NCBI RefSeq assembly: GCF_000147335.1
Contig: NC_014501.1
Location: forward strand, 3,656,300-3,720,299
Direction of reading: 5' to 3'
From: Gloeothece verrucosa PCC 7822
GTDB lineage: Bacteria; Cyanobacteriota; Cyanobacteriia; Cyanobacteriales; Microcystaceae
DNA length: 64,000 bases
Below, piece after piece: positions 28,308 to 37,824 of the stretch. Positions within the stretch are counted from its first letter, which is position 1. Each line of letters starts with the position of its first letter. The notes below the pieces were generated by a model. That model was given only the letters and a program-made list of their open reading frames with translations. It searched no databases and was not told the origin of the DNA. The position numbers and the translations under genes are program-made.

Positions 28308-29756
28308 ATGACCATTTCTTTCAAAAACCTAGGATTATCTGATGCCCGTGTTCAACATTTAGAATCAATAGGGTTTACTAATCCAACAGATATTCAGCAA
28401 AAAGCCATCCCTCTTTTATTAGAAGGTCACGATGTGGTTGGACAATCTCAAACCGGGACAGGTAAGACAGCCGCTTATTCGTTACCGCTATTAGAAAGAA
28501 TTGATCGACATTCTCGATCAGTGCAAGCACTAATTTTAACACCCACTCGGGAGTTAGCACAACAAGTAGCTCAGGCTATTAAGGATTTTGTGGATGATCG
28601 GCGGCTGTTTATTCTAACCGTTTATGGGGGTCAATCCATTGATCGACAAATCCGCAGCTTAGAACGAGGCGTTCAAATAGTAGTGGGAACCCCCGGGCGA
28701 GTGATCGATCTCTTAGAACGCAAAAAATTGAGCTTAGATGAACTGCAAATGGCGGTACTCGATGAAGCCGATGAAATGTTAAGCATGGGCTTTATCGACG
28801 ATGTGAAGAAGATTTTACAACAAACTCCTAGCACTCGTCAGACAGCCTGTTTTTCCGCCACCATGCCGCCAGAAATCAAGCGCTTGATCGATCAATTCTT
28901 AAAATCTCCAGTGGTAGTAAGTGCAACTCAGCACGAAGCAACCCCAGAAAGAATCGATCAGCACATTTATATGGTTCCCCGAGGCTGGTCAAAATTAAAA
29001 GCCTTACAACCGATTTTAGAAATAGAAGACCCCGAGTCGGCGATTATTTTCGTCAGAACCAAACAAACCGCTACCGAACTCACCGGTAAGTTACAAGAAT
29101 CCGGACATCATGTGGATGAATATCATGGGAACTTGAGTCAAGCGCAACGGGAACGCTTAGTTCAACGTTTCCGCGAAGGAAAAATTAAGTTAGTGGTAGC
29201 CACAGATATCGCGGCAAGAGGTTTAGATGTAGAAGATCTCTCCCACGTGATTAACTTTGATCTACCGGATAACACAGAAACCTATATTCACCGCATAGGA
29301 CGCACCGGACGCGCAGGCAAAACCGGAACCGCTATTTCTTTAATTGAACCCATTGACCGGCGGATGTTGCGCCAAATTGAGCATCGAGTCGGACATCGCT
29401 TAGATGTCAGTCAGCTACCGGACCGCTCTTTAGTAGAAGCCAAGCGGCTTTCCAAACTGCAAACCCAAGTGAAAGAAACCTTGGCCGGCGAAAGGATGGC
29501 CTCGTTCTTACCCCTAGTACGGGAATTAAGTGCAGAATACGATCCTTTAGCCATTGCGGCGGCGGCCTTGCAAATGGTCTATGACCAAGATTGTCCTAAC
29601 TGGATGAAAACAGATTGGGAAGTGCCAAAAGAAACAGCACCCAAACCTATGCTCAAACAGCAACGCCGGTACAATAAGTCTGGTAAACCGAGTAAGTTTG
29701 AAAAGTCTGGTCGTCACGGCGATCGTAAACCGGTAATACAAAATCAGTCTCGTTAG
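28308..29756 (+). CDS. crhR: DEAD-box RNA helicase CrhR
   Basis: 482 residues, close to the 492 of Synechocystis CrhR, a redox- and cold-responsive RNA helicase that can both unwind and anneal RNA. Motifs in order: Q motif (FTNPTDIQQKAIP), I QTGTGKT, Ia PTRELAQQ, Ib TPGR, II DEAD, III SAT, IV IIFVRT, V ATDIAARGLD, VI HRIGRTGRAG. The extension beyond residue 380 (LDVSQLPDRSLVEAKRLSKLQTQVKETL) and a basic low-complexity tail rich in R, K and G match the CrhR subgroup. ATG start. Downstream of rimO, likely one operon; the 155-nt spacer could hold processing signals. Confidence 0.9.
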   Translation: MTISFKNLGLSDARVQHLESIGFTNPTDIQQKAIPLLLEGHDVVGQSQTGTGKTAAYSLPLLERIDRHSRSVQALILTPTRELAQQVAQAIKDFVDDRRLFILTVYGGQSIDRQIRSLERGVQIVVGTPGRVIDLLERKKLSLDELQMAVLDEADEMLSMGFIDDVKKILQQTPSTRQTACFSATMPPEIKRLIDQFLKSPVVVSATQHEATPERIDQHIYMVPRGWSKLKALQPILEIEDPESAIIFVRTKQTATELTGKLQESGHHVDEYHGNLSQAQRERLVQRFREGKIKLVVATDIAARGLDVEDLSHVINFDLPDNTETYIHRIGRTGRAGKTGTAISLIEPIDRRMLRQIEHRVGHRLDVSQLPDRSLVEAKRLSKLQTQVKETLAGERMASFLPLVRELSAEYDPLAIAAAALQMVYDQDCPNWMKTDWEVPKETAPKPMLKQQRRYNKSGKPSKFEKSGRHGDRKPVIQNQSR

Positions 29757-29773
29757 GTTGAAATTAGACTGTC

Positions 29774-29808
29774 GGCGCAAAGCTTGCCATGAGGCTCTTG
29801 TTTGCGCC
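29774..29808. terminator. Hairpin after crhR
   Basis: Perfect 8-bp arms GGCGCAAA (29774-29781) and TTTGCGCC (29801-29808), 19-nt loop, no U-tract. Lies 18 nt past the crhR stop. Confidence 0.5.
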
Positions 29809-30032
29809 CTTAAACCCCATCAATTTTCGTCCCATCTGGGGGCACAAGTCAAAGCCCCCTGTTCAATATAAAATTAACTGATCAGCCCCAAATAAGAGAA
29901 AGCCGATAATCCACGCGAGAAATTTTCCAGACAAGCGGGTCAAAACTCGGTAAAATAGAAATCTGGGTGTATGACACTCCGCCATGCGCTAACAAGAAAT
30001 TTGAAGTCTGAATATCCGCGATAAACTGGTCT

Positions 30033-31163
30033 ATGGTAATGCAACAACTGAAAACACAGCAATCCATCAATAGCCACTCTTCAGAAACCCCCTCTAACTC
30101 AGACTTCAAGCCTTGGCGCGGCTTAATCGAAAATTATCGCCCCTATCTCCCAGTTACCGACACAACCCCGGTTATCACCCTCCTTGAAGGAAATACCCCC
30201 CTTATCCCCGTACCCTACATTTCTGAGCAAATAGGAAAAGGAGTAAAAGTATTTGTTAAATTTGATGGCTTAAACCCTACCGGTAGCTTTAAAGACCGGG
30301 GGATGACGATGGCTATCTCAAAAGCCAAAGAAGAAGGCGCAAAAGCCGTTATTTGTGCTAGTACCGGTAATACTTCAGCTTCGGCAGCCGCTTACGCCCG
30401 TCGTGCCGGAATGCGGGCTTTTGTGATCATTCCCGATGGTTACGTAGCAGTAGGAAAACTCGCTCAAGCGCTAGTCTATGGCGCAGAAGTGGTGGCGGTT
30501 CAGGGAAATTTTGATGATGCTTTAAAGATAGTACGGGGGCTATCAGAAAATTATCCAGTTACCTTGGTTAACTCGGTTAACCCTTATCGTCTCGAAGGGC
30601 AAAAAACGGCGGCTTTTGAAGTGGTAGATGTGTTGGGGAATGCGCCCGACTGGTTATGTATTCCGGTGGGCAATGCGGGTAATATAAGTGCCTATTGGAT
30701 GGGTTTTTGTCAGTATCATCAAATCGGAAAATGTGATCGTTTGCCTCGAATGATGGGATTTCAAGCGGCTGGTTCTGCTCCCTTTATTTCAGGGAAACCT
30801 GTCTCTCATCCAGAAACCATCGCTACAGCTATCCGTATCGGTAACCCGGCCAATTGGGATAAAGCTTGGGGCGCAAAAGAAGCGAGTCAGGGAGAGTTTA
30901 ACCCGGTTACGGATGCAGAAATTTTAGAGGCTTATCGTATTTTAGCCGCTCAAGAAGGGGTATTTTGTGAGCCAGCGAGTGCGGCTTCTGTGGCAGGATT
31001 GTTAAAGGTTAAAGATCAAGTGCCGGCTGAGGCGACGGTGGTTTGTGTGTTGACGGGTAATGGTCTGAAAGACCCAGGTTGTGCGATCGATAACTGTAAT
31101 AATCAAGTTAAGGCGGGGATTACTCCGGATTTGTCGGTGGTTGCAAAAGTAATGGGATTTTAG
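30033..31163 (+). CDS. thrC: Threonine synthase
   Basis: PLP enzyme converting O-phosphohomoserine to threonine in the cytosol. 376 residues. PLP lysine in GSFKDRG (about residue 86), phosphate-binding [13 protein letters not shown], the [15 protein letters not shown] loop and the late [13 protein letters not shown] are all typical. The N-terminal 30 residues are polar and probably disordered. Compact class, as in other cyanobacteria. ATG start (an in-frame ATG also two codons on). Ends at a hairpin of the GTAGAGA family. Confidence 0.95.
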   Translation: MVMQQLKTQQSINSHSSETPSNSDFKPWRGLIENYRPYLPVTDTTPVITLLEGNTPLIPVPYISEQIGKGVKVFVKFDGLNPTGSFKDRGMTMAISKAKEEGAKAVICASTGNTSASAAAYARRAGMRAFVIIPDGYVAVGKLAQALVYGAEVVAVQGNFDDALKIVRGLSENYPVTLVNSVNPYRLEGQKTAAFEVVDVLGNAPDWLCIPVGNAGNISAYWMGFCQYHQIGKCDRLPRMMGFQAAGSAPFISGKPVSHPETIATAIRIGNPANWDKAWGAKEASQGEFNPVTDAEILEAYRILAAQEGVFCEPASAASVAGLLKVKDQVPAEATVVCVLTGNGLKDPGCAIDNCNNQVKAGITPDLSVVAKVMGF

Positions 31164-31176
31164 TAAGTCGAAATTG

Positions 31177-31202
31177 TAGAGATGTTGGATGCAACGTCTC
31201 TA
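31177..31202. terminator. Bidirectional hairpin between thrC and the DUF4276 gene
   Basis: TAGAGATGTTG (31177-31187) pairs with CAACGTCTCTA (31192-31202), one G-T wobble, 4-nt loop. Same family as the hairpins at 3796 and 22414. Confidence 0.65.
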
Positions 31203-31224
31203 TAATAACAGCTATTTGGATGAT

Positions 31225-31953
31225 TTAGGTTTGATTCAAATTATTGAGATGATTGTAGAGTTCACGAAATAAAGGGCATTTTTGTTGAATAATTTTTGGA
31301 TTAATTAACCATAATAGCTGAGAAGTATGTAAACTTTTGCTAAAAATGGTTAATTTACGTTCTCGATCTTCATAAAATCGTGTTGACTCAATCAGTAATT
31401 CTGACAATTTATCTTGACAGCAATCTCTTTCTGAATCATACTCACTAAAAGATTCAGGTGCATTAAAAGGGACTTTTTTTTCTGTGCTTAACCAATGCCG
31501 CATTCTTTGATGTCTGCTTCTAAAATCTGGATGTTTCCCTATAGAATTATCCCAATCAGCAATAATCCATGCTTCTATTTCTGGGGCGGAAAATCCGACA
31601 AATTTATCAATATTATTAATTTCAGGACTTTCTTGAATGGATGAGATTGCTTGCAAAAATGTTTGTTTCTGTTGTTCAGAATCACGGCAATCTAAATCAT
31701 CAATAACTAAAATTAGTTGACAGATTTGTTTTGTATTGTTTAAAGCTATGGGTAATTCTCTTGTAATTTGTTCAATTAAACTTTGACCTGTTTTTCCATA
31801 ACTCGCGGCTTTATTCGGTTTTGGTCCTGGTTTTTGGCGAATCGGTGTTTTGCGTTCAAATCGACAATTAGGAAAGTTTTGTTGTAGAAACGGAATTAAC
31901 CCTCTGACTTCTGCTTCACCTCCACCGGCAAAAACCCAAACTACCACGGCCAT
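31225..31953 (-). CDS. DUF4276 / TOPRIM-like protein, partner of the AAA ATPase
   Basis: 242 residues from ATG 31953 (MAVVVWVFAGGGEAEVRGLI); the longer frame merely runs into the upstream gene. TOPRIM-like features: N-terminal strand followed by GGGEAE (the acidic position), ILVIDDLDCRD supplying the DxD, and GFSAPEIEAWIIADWD, typical of DUF4276. Such folds usually coordinate metal for nucleic-acid cleavage. It overlaps the 3' end of the ATPase gene by 13 nt, with a purine-rich GTAGGGGG acting as ribosome binding site inside that gene, so the two are translationally coupled. Activity and defence role are inferred, not shown. Confidence 0.7.
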   Translation of the reverse strand: MAVVVWVFAGGGEAEVRGLIPFLQQNFPNCRFERKTPIRQKPGPKPNKAASYGKTGQSLIEQITRELPIALNNTKQICQLILVIDDLDCRDSEQQKQTFLQAISSIQESPEINNIDKFVGFSAPEIEAWIIADWDNSIGKHPDFRSRHQRMRHWLSTEKKVPFNAPESFSEYDSERDCCQDKLSELLIESTRFYEDRERKLTIFSKSLHTSQLLWLINPKIIQQKCPLFRELYNHLNNLNQT

Positions 31954-33200
31954 CCCCCTACACTGGGATCTCCCACTCGATATAAATCTCCTAATTGCCA
32001 TCCTTCATCGAGTTTTGTGTCTAGCATATCTTTAGATAAATTAGTTACTGAAAAATGGCTTTTATCACTACCATAAAAACAGAAAACATTCTCTAAAGAA
32101 TCTGTAAAGTGATCTAATAAATCTGGACTGTGGGTAGTAATAATAATTTGGGTTTTTGTGGCGGCTTCTTTAATCCATTCTGCTAATATTGGCATCCAAG
32201 CAACGTGCAAGCCTAATTCTGGTTCATCAATGACTAATAAAGAAGGTAGATGAGGAGAAAATAAGATTGTAGCCCAACATAACATTCTTACAGTTCCATC
32301 TGACATTTCATTAAGATAAAATGGCTCATTAATTCCGTCAAAATACCATTCTACAGTTAGAGATAATTGGCCTGAACGAATGGCTCTAACACGGCGAGTT
32401 GTTGGCAGAATAGATTTTACTGCTAAATTAATTTTATCCTCAAAATCAATTTTATAGCTTAAATTATCTAAGACTAATGGTAAATTATCTCCAGAAGGAG
32501 ATAAATAAATATCACTAAGTCCTAATTTAGGCTCTGAGGTTCTTATTAAATTTAAATTCATATTATTAGCATTATAAAATTGCCATTTTGAGACAGTTTC
32601 TACAATTTCTTGTCTAATTTTATATACAGGAGTATTTGTAGGAGGAAATGGACTATCTTCTAGAAGGCTGGAAATGGCAGCTAATCCTAAAATCTTATTA
32701 GAAATATTAGTTAATACTTCAAAGCGAGTTCTTTTCTCTTCTGGATTATATACAGAAATAACACCTTGATTGACTTCTTTATTATGAAATTTGTAATAAT
32801 AAAAAGGTTCGGAATTATTGTAATTTTCATAAAAAGTATCTCCTCTATATAAAAATTCTTCTGAAATACTTACTCTTTTATCACTACAAAAAATTTTTAA
32901 ATCTAAAATCCTATTATCAGAAATATTAAACCCATAGACCAACCGAAGTTGTGCAGGACTAAGTATATTCCGGTCTAAAATCCGATCCCCTCCGATTTTA
33001 TAAATTGCATCTTCAAAGCTACTAACCCCCCGGCTTTGCTCAGGAACAGTGGTTAGACAGTCTTTTAAAAACTTTAAACAATTAATTAAATTACTTTTAC
33101 CCGAACCATTCGAGCCGATAAAAATATTGAGATTTTTCAACTCTAGTTTATCGGGTAGAGCCAGATTTTTGTAATTTTGAAGATATAAAAAAGACAGCAT
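31941..33200 (-). CDS. AAA-family (SMC/OLD-like) ATPase
   Basis: 419 residues, cytosolic. N-terminal LQNYKNLALPDKLELKNLNIFIGSNGSGKSNLINCLKFL holds the Walker A (GSNGSGKSN, about 29-37) as in RecF/OLD-like ABC ATPases. The ABC signature region is around NEMSDGTVRMLCWATIL, Walker B is LLVIDEPELGLH and the switch His is in IIITTHSPDLLDHF. The C terminus ends DLYRVGDPSVGGWPW, a tail seen in predicted ATPases that pair with DUF4276 proteins. Markedly AT-rich, suggesting acquisition. With the overlapping downstream TOPRIM-like gene it resembles two-gene OLD/PARIS-type defence modules. Confidence 0.8.
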   Translation of the reverse strand: MLSFLYLQNYKNLALPDKLELKNLNIFIGSNGSGKSNLINCLKFLKDCLTTVPEQSRGVSSFEDAIYKIGGDRILDRNILSPAQLRLVYGFNISDNRILDLKIFCSDKRVSISEEFLYRGDTFYENYNNSEPFYYYKFHNKEVNQGVISVYNPEEKRTRFEVLTNISNKILGLAAISSLLEDSPFPPTNTPVYKIRQEIVETVSKWQFYNANNMNLNLIRTSEPKLGLSDIYLSPSGDNLPLVLDNLSYKIDFEDKINLAVKSILPTTRRVRAIRSGQLSLTVEWYFDGINEPFYLNEMSDGTVRMLCWATILFSPHLPSLLVIDEPELGLHVAWMPILAEWIKEAATKTQIIITTHSPDLLDHFTDSLENVFCFYGSDKSHFSVTNLSKDMLDTKLDEGWQLGDLYRVGDPSVGGWPW

Positions 33201-33256
33201 AAGAATTTATATTTATTTTCATTCATTGATGTTAATGGTGGGATTGATCCCCCCAA

Positions 33257-33275
33257 CCCCCCTTATTAAGGGGGG
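33257..33275. repeat. CCCCCCTT-ATT-AAGGGGGG palindrome
   Basis: Near-perfect 19-nt inverted repeat upstream of the ATPase gene and downstream of lepA. It resembles dispersed palindromic repeats of cyanobacterial genomes. Confidence 0.55.
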
Positions 33276-33344
33276 CTAAAACGTAGGAAATTCTGAGCGT
33301 AAAAAGGTAGACTATTTCATTTTTCTTTTCCTTATTAAATATTG

Positions 33345-33364
33345 AAGCCGGCCCAGGCGGGCTT
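33345..33364 (-). terminator. Hairpin after lepA
   Basis: AAGCC (33345-33349) / GGCTT (33360-33364) with an inner GCCC/GGGC alternative; on the minus strand it is followed by an AT-rich stretch. About 45 nt beyond the lepA stop. Confidence 0.4.
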
Positions 33365-33407
33365 TGTCCGTAGAGCCTTTCCCTTCAGGGTTAGGGAATC
33401 CTAATTT

Positions 33408-35222
33408 CTACGATTCGTTATTTAACCGTAGTACCGCCATAAACGCCTCTTGAGGAACATCAACTGTTCCAATAGATTTCATGCGTTTCTTACCCTTAGC
33501 TTGCTTTTCTAAGAGTTTCTTCTTACGGGTAATATCACCGCCGTAACATTTAGCTAATACATCCTTTCGTAAAGCCGGAATATGTTCACTGGCAATAATT
33601 TTAGCCCCGATAGCCGCTTGAATAGGCACTTTAAACTGATGACGGGGGATTAATTCTTTGAGTTTTTCCGTTAAAGCACGTCCCACATTATAAGCTTTAT
33701 CTCGGTGAACAATCATGGCTAAAGCATCCACACCATCTCCATTGACCATAATATCTAACTTAACTAACTCATTTTCTCGATAGCCAATCAGATGATATTC
33801 CATACTCGCATAGCCACGAGTGCGGGACTTTAATTGATCGAAAAAGTCAGTTACAATCTCCGCCAAAGGCAACTCATAAATCAAAGCGGTGCGAGTTTGG
33901 GTAAAATAGCGCATATCCTTAAACTCTCCCCGCCGACTTTGACACAAGTCCATCAATGCGCCAACGTAGGTTTCTGGGGTCAGGATTTCTACCTTAACAT
34001 AAGGTTCTTCTATTTTGATTCGTTTTTGAGGGGGCGGTAACTGACTGGGATTATCAATTTCTAAAACTTCCTCGTCAGTGGTGGTGACTTGATAAACTAC
34101 ACTAGGAGCCGTAGTAATTAAATCTAAATCATATTCTCTCTCTAGACGTTCCTGCACAATTTCCATGTGCAACAAGCCTAAAAATCCACAACGGAAACCA
34201 AACCCCATTGCTGTTGAGGTTTCAGGTTCAAAATTGAGCGCCGCATCATTAAGTTTAAGCTTATTGAGGGCATCCCGTAAACTTTCATATTGATCCGAGT
34301 CAGTGGGGAATAAGCCGCAAAATACCATCGGTTTCGCTTCTTTATAACCCGGTAAAGGCTCTGAAGCGGGTTTTTGAGCTAGAGTAATAGTATCACCCAC
34401 CCGGGCATCTTCTACGGTTTTAATAGCGGCGGCAAAATATCCCACCTCTCCAGCATGAAGTTCATTGACTTGAATTTGATGAGGAGAAAGCACACCTAAC
34501 TCATCAATTTCATACTCCTTACCCGAAGCCATTAAAAGAACGCGATCACCTTTTTTGACAGTACCATCCATCACCCGAAAATAGACCACCACTCCGCGAT
34601 AAGCATCATAATAGCTATCAAAAATAAGTGCGCGTAAGGGTTGATTGGTGGTGTCTTGGGGAGGAGGAACTAGATGTACAATAGATTCTAAAATCTCATC
34701 AATCCCGATGCCTTCTTTAGCCGATGCTTTAATAATTCCACTACAATCAAGTCCGACAATTTCTTCTATTTCTTCGGCGACTCTTTCCGGTTCTGCGCCG
34801 GGTAAATCGATTTTATTGAGAACAGGAATAATTTCTAAATTATTTTCTAATGCTAAGTAAACATTGGCTAAGGTTTGCGCTTCTACCCCTTGGGAAGCAT
34901 CCACCACTAATAAAGCGCCCTCACAAGCGGCTAAAGAACGGGAGACTTCATAAGAAAAATCTACGTGCCCCGGGGTATCAATTAAATTCAGGACATAGTG
35001 TTGACCATCTTTAGCGGTGTAGTTCATCCGCGCCGCTTGTAATTTAATGGTAATCCCTCGTTCCCGTTCTAAGTCGAGATTATCGAGGAACTGTTCCTTC
35101 ATTTTACGCTCCTCGACAGTACCAGTGACCTGTAACATTCGATCGGCGAGGGTAGATTTACCGTGATCTATGTGGGCGATAATAGAGAAGTTGCGAATTC
35201 GAGAGACGGGAACGTCAGTCAT
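33408..35222 (-). CDS. lepA: Elongation factor 4 (LepA) back-translocase
   Basis: 604 residues from ATG 35222 ([30 protein letters not shown]); an in-frame extension to 35267 lacks support. Ribosome-associated GTPase. G1 AHIDHGKS, switch [11 protein letters not shown]4 NKIDLP, and the C-terminal LepA-specific domain ending with [38 protein letters not shown]. Full length and typical. Divergent from the small RHH gene. Confidence 0.97.
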   Translation of the reverse strand: MTDVPVSRIRNFSIIAHIDHGKSTLADRMLQVTGTVEERKMKEQFLDNLDLERERGITIKLQAARMNYTAKDGQHYVLNLIDTPGHVDFSYEVSRSLAACEGALLVVDASQGVEAQTLANVYLALENNLEIIPVLNKIDLPGAEPERVAEEIEEIVGLDCSGIIKASAKEGIGIDEILESIVHLVPPPQDTTNQPLRALIFDSYYDAYRGVVVYFRVMDGTVKKGDRVLLMASGKEYEIDELGVLSPHQIQVNELHAGEVGYFAAAIKTVEDARVGDTITLAQKPASEPLPGYKEAKPMVFCGLFPTDSDQYESLRDALNKLKLNDAALNFEPETSTAMGFGFRCGFLGLLHMEIVQERLEREYDLDLITTAPSVVYQVTTTDEEVLEIDNPSQLPPPQKRIKIEEPYVKVEILTPETYVGALMDLCQSRRGEFKDMRYFTQTRTALIYELPLAEIVTDFFDQLKSRTRGYASMEYHLIGYRENELVKLDIMVNGDGVDALAMIVHRDKAYNVGRALTEKLKELIPRHQFKVPIQAAIGAKIIASEHIPALRKDVLAKCYGGDITRKKKLLEKQAKGKKRMKSIGTVDVPQEAFMAVLRLNNES

Positions 35223-35435
35223 ATTATTTAAGTTAAAGACAATCCAAATGGGGTTTGCAAAAATCAAGATTCCTTAATCTATTTTAATGTCATTAGCCAA
35301 GGTCGGTTTTTAATTGCCTTAGTTATCGCTATAATCGACTCAGGTGGAGGAAAGTTAAGGCCTAAAGACTTTATCAGTCTCAACATTAGAACACCATCTA
35401 GCGTACAATAGAAAGACAATAGCATCGATCAGCTT

Positions 35436-35666
35436 ATGAACGATAACGCGGTATCCTCTCAGCGTGCGACTGACAAAGTCGAAATTTCCATTCACATTGA
35501 TTCTGAGCTACTAGAGCAAATCAAACATCTAACCAATGACCCGAGTCGCGTTATAGAAACGGCGATTAAACAATGGTTAAAAGGAGAAAGAGACAGAGAT
35601 GATGATCTAACTCGTACTTTTAGGCGGAATCCGCCTGTTCCTCCTAAAGGTGAATGGAATGATTAA
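35436..35666 (+). CDS. Small ribbon-helix-helix-like protein
   Basis: 76 residues. KVEISIHIDSELLEQIKHLTNDPSRVIETAIKQWL reads as a strand followed by two helices, the RHH (CopG/Arc) DNA-binding pattern, with an acidic/basic tail GERDRDDDLTRTFRRNPPVPPKGEWND. Often such proteins are antitoxins or autoregulators, but no toxin-like ORF follows, so I call it an orphan. TACAAT at about 35404-35409 could be its -10. ATG start. Confidence 0.6.
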   Translation: MNDNAVSSQRATDKVEISIHIDSELLEQIKHLTNDPSRVIETAIKQWLKGERDRDDDLTRTFRRNPPVPPKGEWND

Positions 35667-36022
35667 TCCAACTATGTCTTAATGGTTAGTCCTTAGAGAT
35701 GCAGTAAAATAATCTTCAGAATTTGAGCCGGTTTCTAAGGACTTGAAACACAAGGTTCAATTTTTAATTTTGCTATAGGAAAGTTGAAATCAGGATTTTT
35801 AGATGGTTATTTTCGTCAACTTTCAGGGAATGTTATAAGTGTAAGCGGATTACAGAGCGATGAGTAACTTGAAAATAGGTAAGCCAACTTACAAGTTGAA
35901 CAAAAGGCACTAACCATTTGATGTCTGAGTTTGACAGGGGACAAAAAAGGCGATTATCTTTTATAAAAAGTTATTAGCTCTCATCCCGCTTGGATAAAAA
36001 CTGTTCCCCATTAAACTAAACT
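35667..36022. other. Intergenic region with long inverted repeats
   Basis: 356 nt with no ORF recognised. Contains GAAAGTTGA (35779-35787) / TCAACTTTC (35816-35824), perfect 9-bp arms, and a second nested structure near 35865-35896 (AACTT...GTAAG-CCAA-CTTAC-AAGTT). Could form the 5' leader of the PAS-GAF kinase or a small RNA. Confidence 0.4.
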
Positions 36023-37783
36023 ATGAAATCGCTGATAAATTATAATGGTTTTCCAAGCCTAGGGATGAAAGGGAATATTCCCCTAGCCGGTCCGACAGGA
36101 TGGCAAGATTTAGGGGCTGAATTAATTTTTATTCAAGATAAGTCTGGTAGATATCTCTCCTTTGCCTGGCCAGACGCTTATAAATATGATATTGTTTGTG
36201 AAAAAATTGTGGGCAGTTCTATTGATGCAGTGTTTTCCCCTGTACTGCCGGAAGTCTATCAAAAAAGAATACAGAAAATTTTAGAACGTCGCATTCCTGA
36301 ACAGTTTTATTGTCTATTTCGCTATCAAGGACAGTTTTTTCCCTTAGAGTTAGTGATAAGCCCGATCTTGGTTAAAGAAGAAAAACCTCACAGGGTTTTA
36401 GTCATGGGGCATCTATTAAGCGAGGTCGAAATGTCTCATACAAATCTCTCTTCACTCCCGAGTCATCTCGATCCCTATCAACAACTTTTAACGAAAATTG
36501 CTCGAAAAATTCGTCGTACCCTAAATTTAGAAACGATCTGGCAGCAAACAGTAGATAGTATCGGCAATGCTTTACAAGTTAGCCGTTGCCTGATGATTGC
36601 TTATAGCACTAAAGCTGAACAGCTAGAAATTAAAGCCGAATATTGTCATCCTTGTTCGAATTCCATTTTAGACTGTAGCTTTGATTGGCAAGCGGAACCC
36701 TATTGGCGACAGGCATTAATGCAGTCAGAACCGGTTATTGTGGATCAATTGGCGTTAGATGCTTTCCAAGCTAAATCAGTTTTAGTGGTTTCTACCTTTT
36801 ATCAAAATGAGCGCAATGGTTTAATCTGTTTACAACAATGTAAACATCTTCGCCCCTGGAGTGCCGCAGAAATTGAATTTGTACAGGAATTAGCCGATCA
36901 GGTGGGAACAGCGATCGCCCATGCCACTCTCTATCAAGAACTGGAACAGGCGACTCATGCGGCAGAGGAAGCTTCCCGTCTCAAGAGTGAATTTTTGGCT
37001 TCAACCACCCATGAATTGAGAACTCCTCTCAATGGAATTATCGGCTTTTTAAGATTAATTTTAGATGGGATGGCCGATGATCCCGAAGAACAACGAGAGT
37101 TTCTAGAAGAGGCCCATAATTCTGCCCTTCATCTGTTGAATTTAATTAATGATATTTTGGATTTAGCTAAAATTGAAGCGGGTAAAATGGTTTTAAACCT
37201 CAGCCCAGTAGATTTAAATGAATTATTTGAAGCGGTTAATAATTTTACCTGTCCTCAAGCGCAACAAAAAAATCTGAGTTTTAAACTTAAAAAACCTCAT
37301 ACCCATACCCCCATTTTACTTTACGGTAATTATCAGCGACTGTTACAGGTGATGTTAAATTTAGTGGGTAATGCCATTAAATTTACTCATGAAGGGGGAA
37401 TTGTGGTAAGTGCAGAAGTGGTGAAGAAAAAAATTTTCTGTCATGACCAAGAATTTCCCGCCATAGCTAAAATTAGCGTGGCTGATACGGGTATAGGCGT
37501 TTCTTTAGAACAACAAGCTAAATTATTTGAAAAATTTGTACAAATAGATGGTTCTCACACGAAAGCTTACGGGGGTACAGGGTTAGGGTTGGCTATTTCT
37601 CAAAAATTGGTACAAGCGATGGGAGGACAAATAGATTTTTACAGCATGGGAGAAGGACTGGGATCGACGGTGACTTTTACTGTTCCCCTGTGTCAAGTTC
37701 CTGTGATGAAAACGGTTCCTTTATCCTCAGACGAAGAAGATGAGGAAGATGATGTCAGTGATCTCATTTTTGAGTCAGAATAA
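36023..37783 (+). CDS. PAS-GAF sensor histidine kinase
   Basis: 586 residues with no transmembrane segment, so a cytosolic two-component kinase. Order: PAS-like domain (about 25-135, ELIFIQDKSGRYLSFAW), GAF domain (about 165-305, LNLETIWQQTVDSIGNALQVSRC), then HisKA with phospho-acceptor His in STTHELRTPLNGIIGF, and HATPase_c with N box NLVGNAIKFTHEGG, G1 DTGIGV, F box and G2 GGTGLGLAIS. The C-terminal tail is a highly acidic SSDEEDEEDDVSDLIFESE. No conserved chromophore Cys is evident in the GAF by eye. No response regulator adjacent; signal unknown. Confidence 0.88.
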   Translation: MKSLINYNGFPSLGMKGNIPLAGPTGWQDLGAELIFIQDKSGRYLSFAWPDAYKYDIVCEKIVGSSIDAVFSPVLPEVYQKRIQKILERRIPEQFYCLFRYQGQFFPLELVISPILVKEEKPHRVLVMGHLLSEVEMSHTNLSSLPSHLDPYQQLLTKIARKIRRTLNLETIWQQTVDSIGNALQVSRCLMIAYSTKAEQLEIKAEYCHPCSNSILDCSFDWQAEPYWRQALMQSEPVIVDQLALDAFQAKSVLVVSTFYQNERNGLICLQQCKHLRPWSAAEIEFVQELADQVGTAIAHATLYQELEQATHAAEEASRLKSEFLASTTHELRTPLNGIIGFLRLILDGMADDPEEQREFLEEAHNSALHLLNLINDILDLAKIEAGKMVLNLSPVDLNELFEAVNNFTCPQAQQKNLSFKLKKPHTHTPILLYGNYQRLLQVMLNLVGNAIKFTHEGGIVVSAEVVKKKIFCHDQEFPAIAKISVADTGIGVSLEQQAKLFEKFVQIDGSHTKAYGGTGLGLAISQKLVQAMGGQIDFYSMGEGLGSTVTFTVPLCQVPVMKTVPLSSDEEDEEDDVSDLIFESE

Positions 37784-37824
37784 GTAAAAGATAAAAAGAT
37801 AGTGTTACAGACATCACAGATTTT

